64,000 nt of DNA from Formicarius rufipectus. Taxonomy: Eukaryota > Chordata > Aves > Passeriformes > Formicariidae. This document shows positions 62,689 through 64,000 of this stretch, one piece after another. A program made the translations under genes and the position numbers. The stretch is from contig VXAU01003997.1 of NCBI GenBank assembly GCA_013399695.1, positions 713,107-777,106 of the forward strand, given 5' to 3'. A model generated the notes under the pieces. The model had not been told where the DNA came from, did no database searches, and saw nothing but the letters and a program-made list of their open reading frames with translations. Within the stretch, counting starts at the first letter, position 1, and each line of letters opens with the position of its first letter.

Positions 62689-64000
62689 CTACAGGTCTGT
62701 TTCCCTATTGGTGTCCAGACAGAGAGCATAGAGGGATTTTCTGAGATCTACATTGCTTTTTGCTTTGATATTGGCTTTCTCTATGGGGCTGGTGCCATTG
62801 TTGAACTCCTCACTGTTTTCCAAGTGCACAACAGATTTGTTCAGAGAGTTTCTACTGGGTCTTCTCTTCCCATCTGCCCCCGCTGTGCTGCCCTGAGCGC
62901 TGCTGTGTTCATCTTTGAGGATTGACTGCTCTTCGTGGTCAGTCTCTCGGTGGTAGAAGTAGTTGAAGTTGGACACGATGACAGGGACGGGGAGGGCGAT
63001 GGTGAGCACGCCTGCGATGGCACACAGGGAGCCCACAATCTTGCCCCCCACAGTGACAGGTCTCATGTCCCCATAGCCCACAGTAGTCATGGTTACCACT
63101 GCCCACCAGAAAGCATCAGGGATGCTGGAGAAATGGGACTCGGGGTCATCAGCCTCAGCAAAGTAGACAGCGCTGGAGAAGAGGATCACCCCGATGAAGA
63201 GGAAGAAGATGAGGAGGCCCAGCTCCCGCATGCTGGCTTTCAAAGTCTGTCCCAAGATCTGCAGCCCCTTGGAGTGCCTGGAGAGCTTGAAGATCCTGAA
63301 GACTCTGACCAGGCGGATGACTCTGAGGATGGCCAGGGACATGGCTTGCTGCTGACCTCCTCCCCCATTGCTACTGCCAGCCCCAGGCTGCTGCTGCTCA
63401 TGGGCCAGCTCGGTGCCCAGGGTGATGAAGTAGGGGATGATGGCCACGATGTCAATGATGTTCATGATGTTGCGGGAGAACTCAGGCTTGCTGGGGCAGG
63501 CAAAGAAGCGGACGAGAAGCTCGAAGGTGAACCAGATCACGCAGGTGGTCTCGATGATGAAGAAGGGGTCAGCGAGGCTGCTGGGTGCCTGCATGGGTGG
63601 GGAGTCCCCGGTCGTGCCATTCAGACCTCCACCTTGTGGGGGCAGGGGCACAGGCATCTCCCTCTCGTCCCTGAACTCGGGCAGGGTCTCCAGGCAGAAG
63701 GTGATGATGGAGATGAGGATGACCAGCACGGAGACGATGGCGATGGCCCGGGCTGAACTGGAGCTTTCAGGGTACTCAAAGATGAGCCAGACTTGTCGCT
63801 GGAACTCATTGCGGGGCAGGGGCTTCTCTTCCTCTTTGATGAAGCCCTCGTCCTCTCGGAAGCGCTCCATGGCCTCCTCGCCCAGCTGGTAGAAGCGGAT
63901 CTCGTCGGCGAAGACGTCGATGGAGACATTGACGGGCCGGCGGAGCTTTCCCCCGGACTGGTAGAAGTAGAGGATGCCGTCGAAGCTCGGCCGGTTGCGG
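62689..64000 (-). CDS. KCNA5: Voltage-gated K+ channel Kv1.5, C-terminal 436 residues (partial, runs off window)
   Basis: Seen: one open frame from the window edge (first full codon at 63999) to TAG at 62691-62689. Numbering visible residues 1-436: 1-43 are the end of the T1 tetramerisation domain (FDGILYFYQSGG, FYQLGEEA). S1 is about 84-103, S2 145-165, S3 176-194. S4 is 222-241, with basic residues every third position (R226, R229, R232, R235, K238, R241). S5 is about 257-278, the pore helix 294-304, the filter TTVGYGD at 305-311, and S6 318-342 with PVP at 337-339. An N-glycosylation sequon (N127-G-T) lies in the S1-S2 loop. Residues 379-382 are RRPS, a kinase-type site. The C-terminus ETDL is a class I PDZ ligand. 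Known: Kv1 channels are plasma-membrane tetramers passing delayed-rectifier K+ current; Kv1.5 is prominent in heart and muscle. Arginine after GYGDM and the tail LYALCLDT..ETDL fit Kv1.5; Kv1.3 has histidine there and a different tail. The Met at 63870 is internal, not the start. Kv1 coding regions are typically one exon, as here. Confidence 0.96.
   Translation of the reverse strand, partial: RNRPSFDGILYFYQSGGKLRRPVNVSIDVFADEIRFYQLGEEAMERFREDEGFIKEEEKPLPRNEFQRQVWLIFEYPESSSSARAIAIVSVLVILISIITFCLETLPEFRDEREMPVPLPPQGGGLNGTTGDSPPMQAPSSLADPFFIIETTCVIWFTFELLVRFFACPSKPEFSRNIMNIIDIVAIIPYFITLGTELAHEQQQPGAGSSNGGGGQQQAMSLAILRVIRLVRVFRIFKLSRHSKGLQILGQTLKASMRELGLLIFFLFIGVILFSSAVYFAEADDPESHFSSIPDAFWWAVVTMTTVGYGDMRPVTVGGKIVGSLCAIAGVLTIALPVPVIVSNFNYFYHRETDHEEQSILKDEHSSAQGSTAGADGKRRPSRNSLNKSVVHLENSEEFNNGTSPIEKANIKAKSNVDLRKSLYALCLDTNRETDL

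Noticed and set aside
62935..63756. 273-codon plus-strand open frame
   Set aside because: It is the antisense shadow of the KCNA5 coding sequence. Its Asp/Glu/Gly-rich composition comes from the complementary codons.
63868..63870. ATG (minus strand) as the KCNA5 start codon
   Set aside because: The frame is open upstream to the window edge and encodes clear T1-domain sequence, so this Met is internal.
63437..63892. 151-codon plus-strand open frame rich in Met
   Set aside because: Another antisense shadow of KCNA5.
1..64000. CRISPR array, operons, prophage or other prokaryotic systems
   Set aside because: Direct repeats here are minisatellites or simple repeats without unique spacers. Gene density, repeats and the channel gene are those of a bird chromosome.

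Overview
The window is vertebrate nuclear DNA, almost certainly from a bird and probably a songbird-like neoavian. It is full of CR1 LINE fragments whose shared 3' end reads like 'ccattctgtgattctgtg', plus solo LTRs of avian ERVL/ERVK style. There is no bacterial-type gene organisation, and one ambiguous base (N) at 46474 marks a draft assembly.

Only one gene can be supported firmly. At the right edge, on the minus strand, lies the C-terminal 436 codons of a Shaker-type voltage-gated potassium channel. I call it KCNA5 (Kv1.5) from its GYGDMRP pore and its C-terminus ending ETDL. The reading frame is open through the window edge, so the N-terminal part lies outside. The sequence to its left on the minus strand is its 3' UTR and then intergenic DNA. 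In mammals the neighbour on that side is NTF3, far away across a gene desert. No NTF3 coding sequence is seen here.

The remaining ~61 kb is a gene-poor interval. 1-15.7 kb: mostly unique AT-rich DNA with six CR1 3' fragments and one 59-bp CR1 tail, including a nearly identical inverted pair at 12.1-12.4 and 14.15-14.47 kb. 17-21.7 kb: an ERVL-like solo LTR with a 5-bp target-site duplication, CR1 pieces (one carrying a template-switch hairpin) and a probable second LTR. 26-28.6 kb: an ERVK-like LTR, a second solo LTR with a perfect target duplication, and a 185-base tract without C. 28.6-37.4 kb: possible exon-like signals, a CpG-rich patch at about 33 kb with a 22-bp tandem repeat, a MEF2/E-box cluster, and a possible 3'-terminal exon on the minus strand. 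37-49 kb: sparse CR1 fragments, one bearing a 43-bp tandem duplication and one interrupted by the N. 49.7-53.1 kb: the most unusual accessory stretch, with an ATG microsatellite, a CpG-rich patch, a ~580-bp minisatellite of 17-18 bp units and a long A/C tract. 53-62 kb: unique DNA and three CR1 fragments, then the channel gene.

I see no operon, CRISPR array, cluster of cooperating genes or novel multi-gene system. The observations worth following are structural (template-switch hairpin, solo LTRs, minisatellite, inverted CR1 pair) and a few candidate regulatory or non-coding transcript signals.
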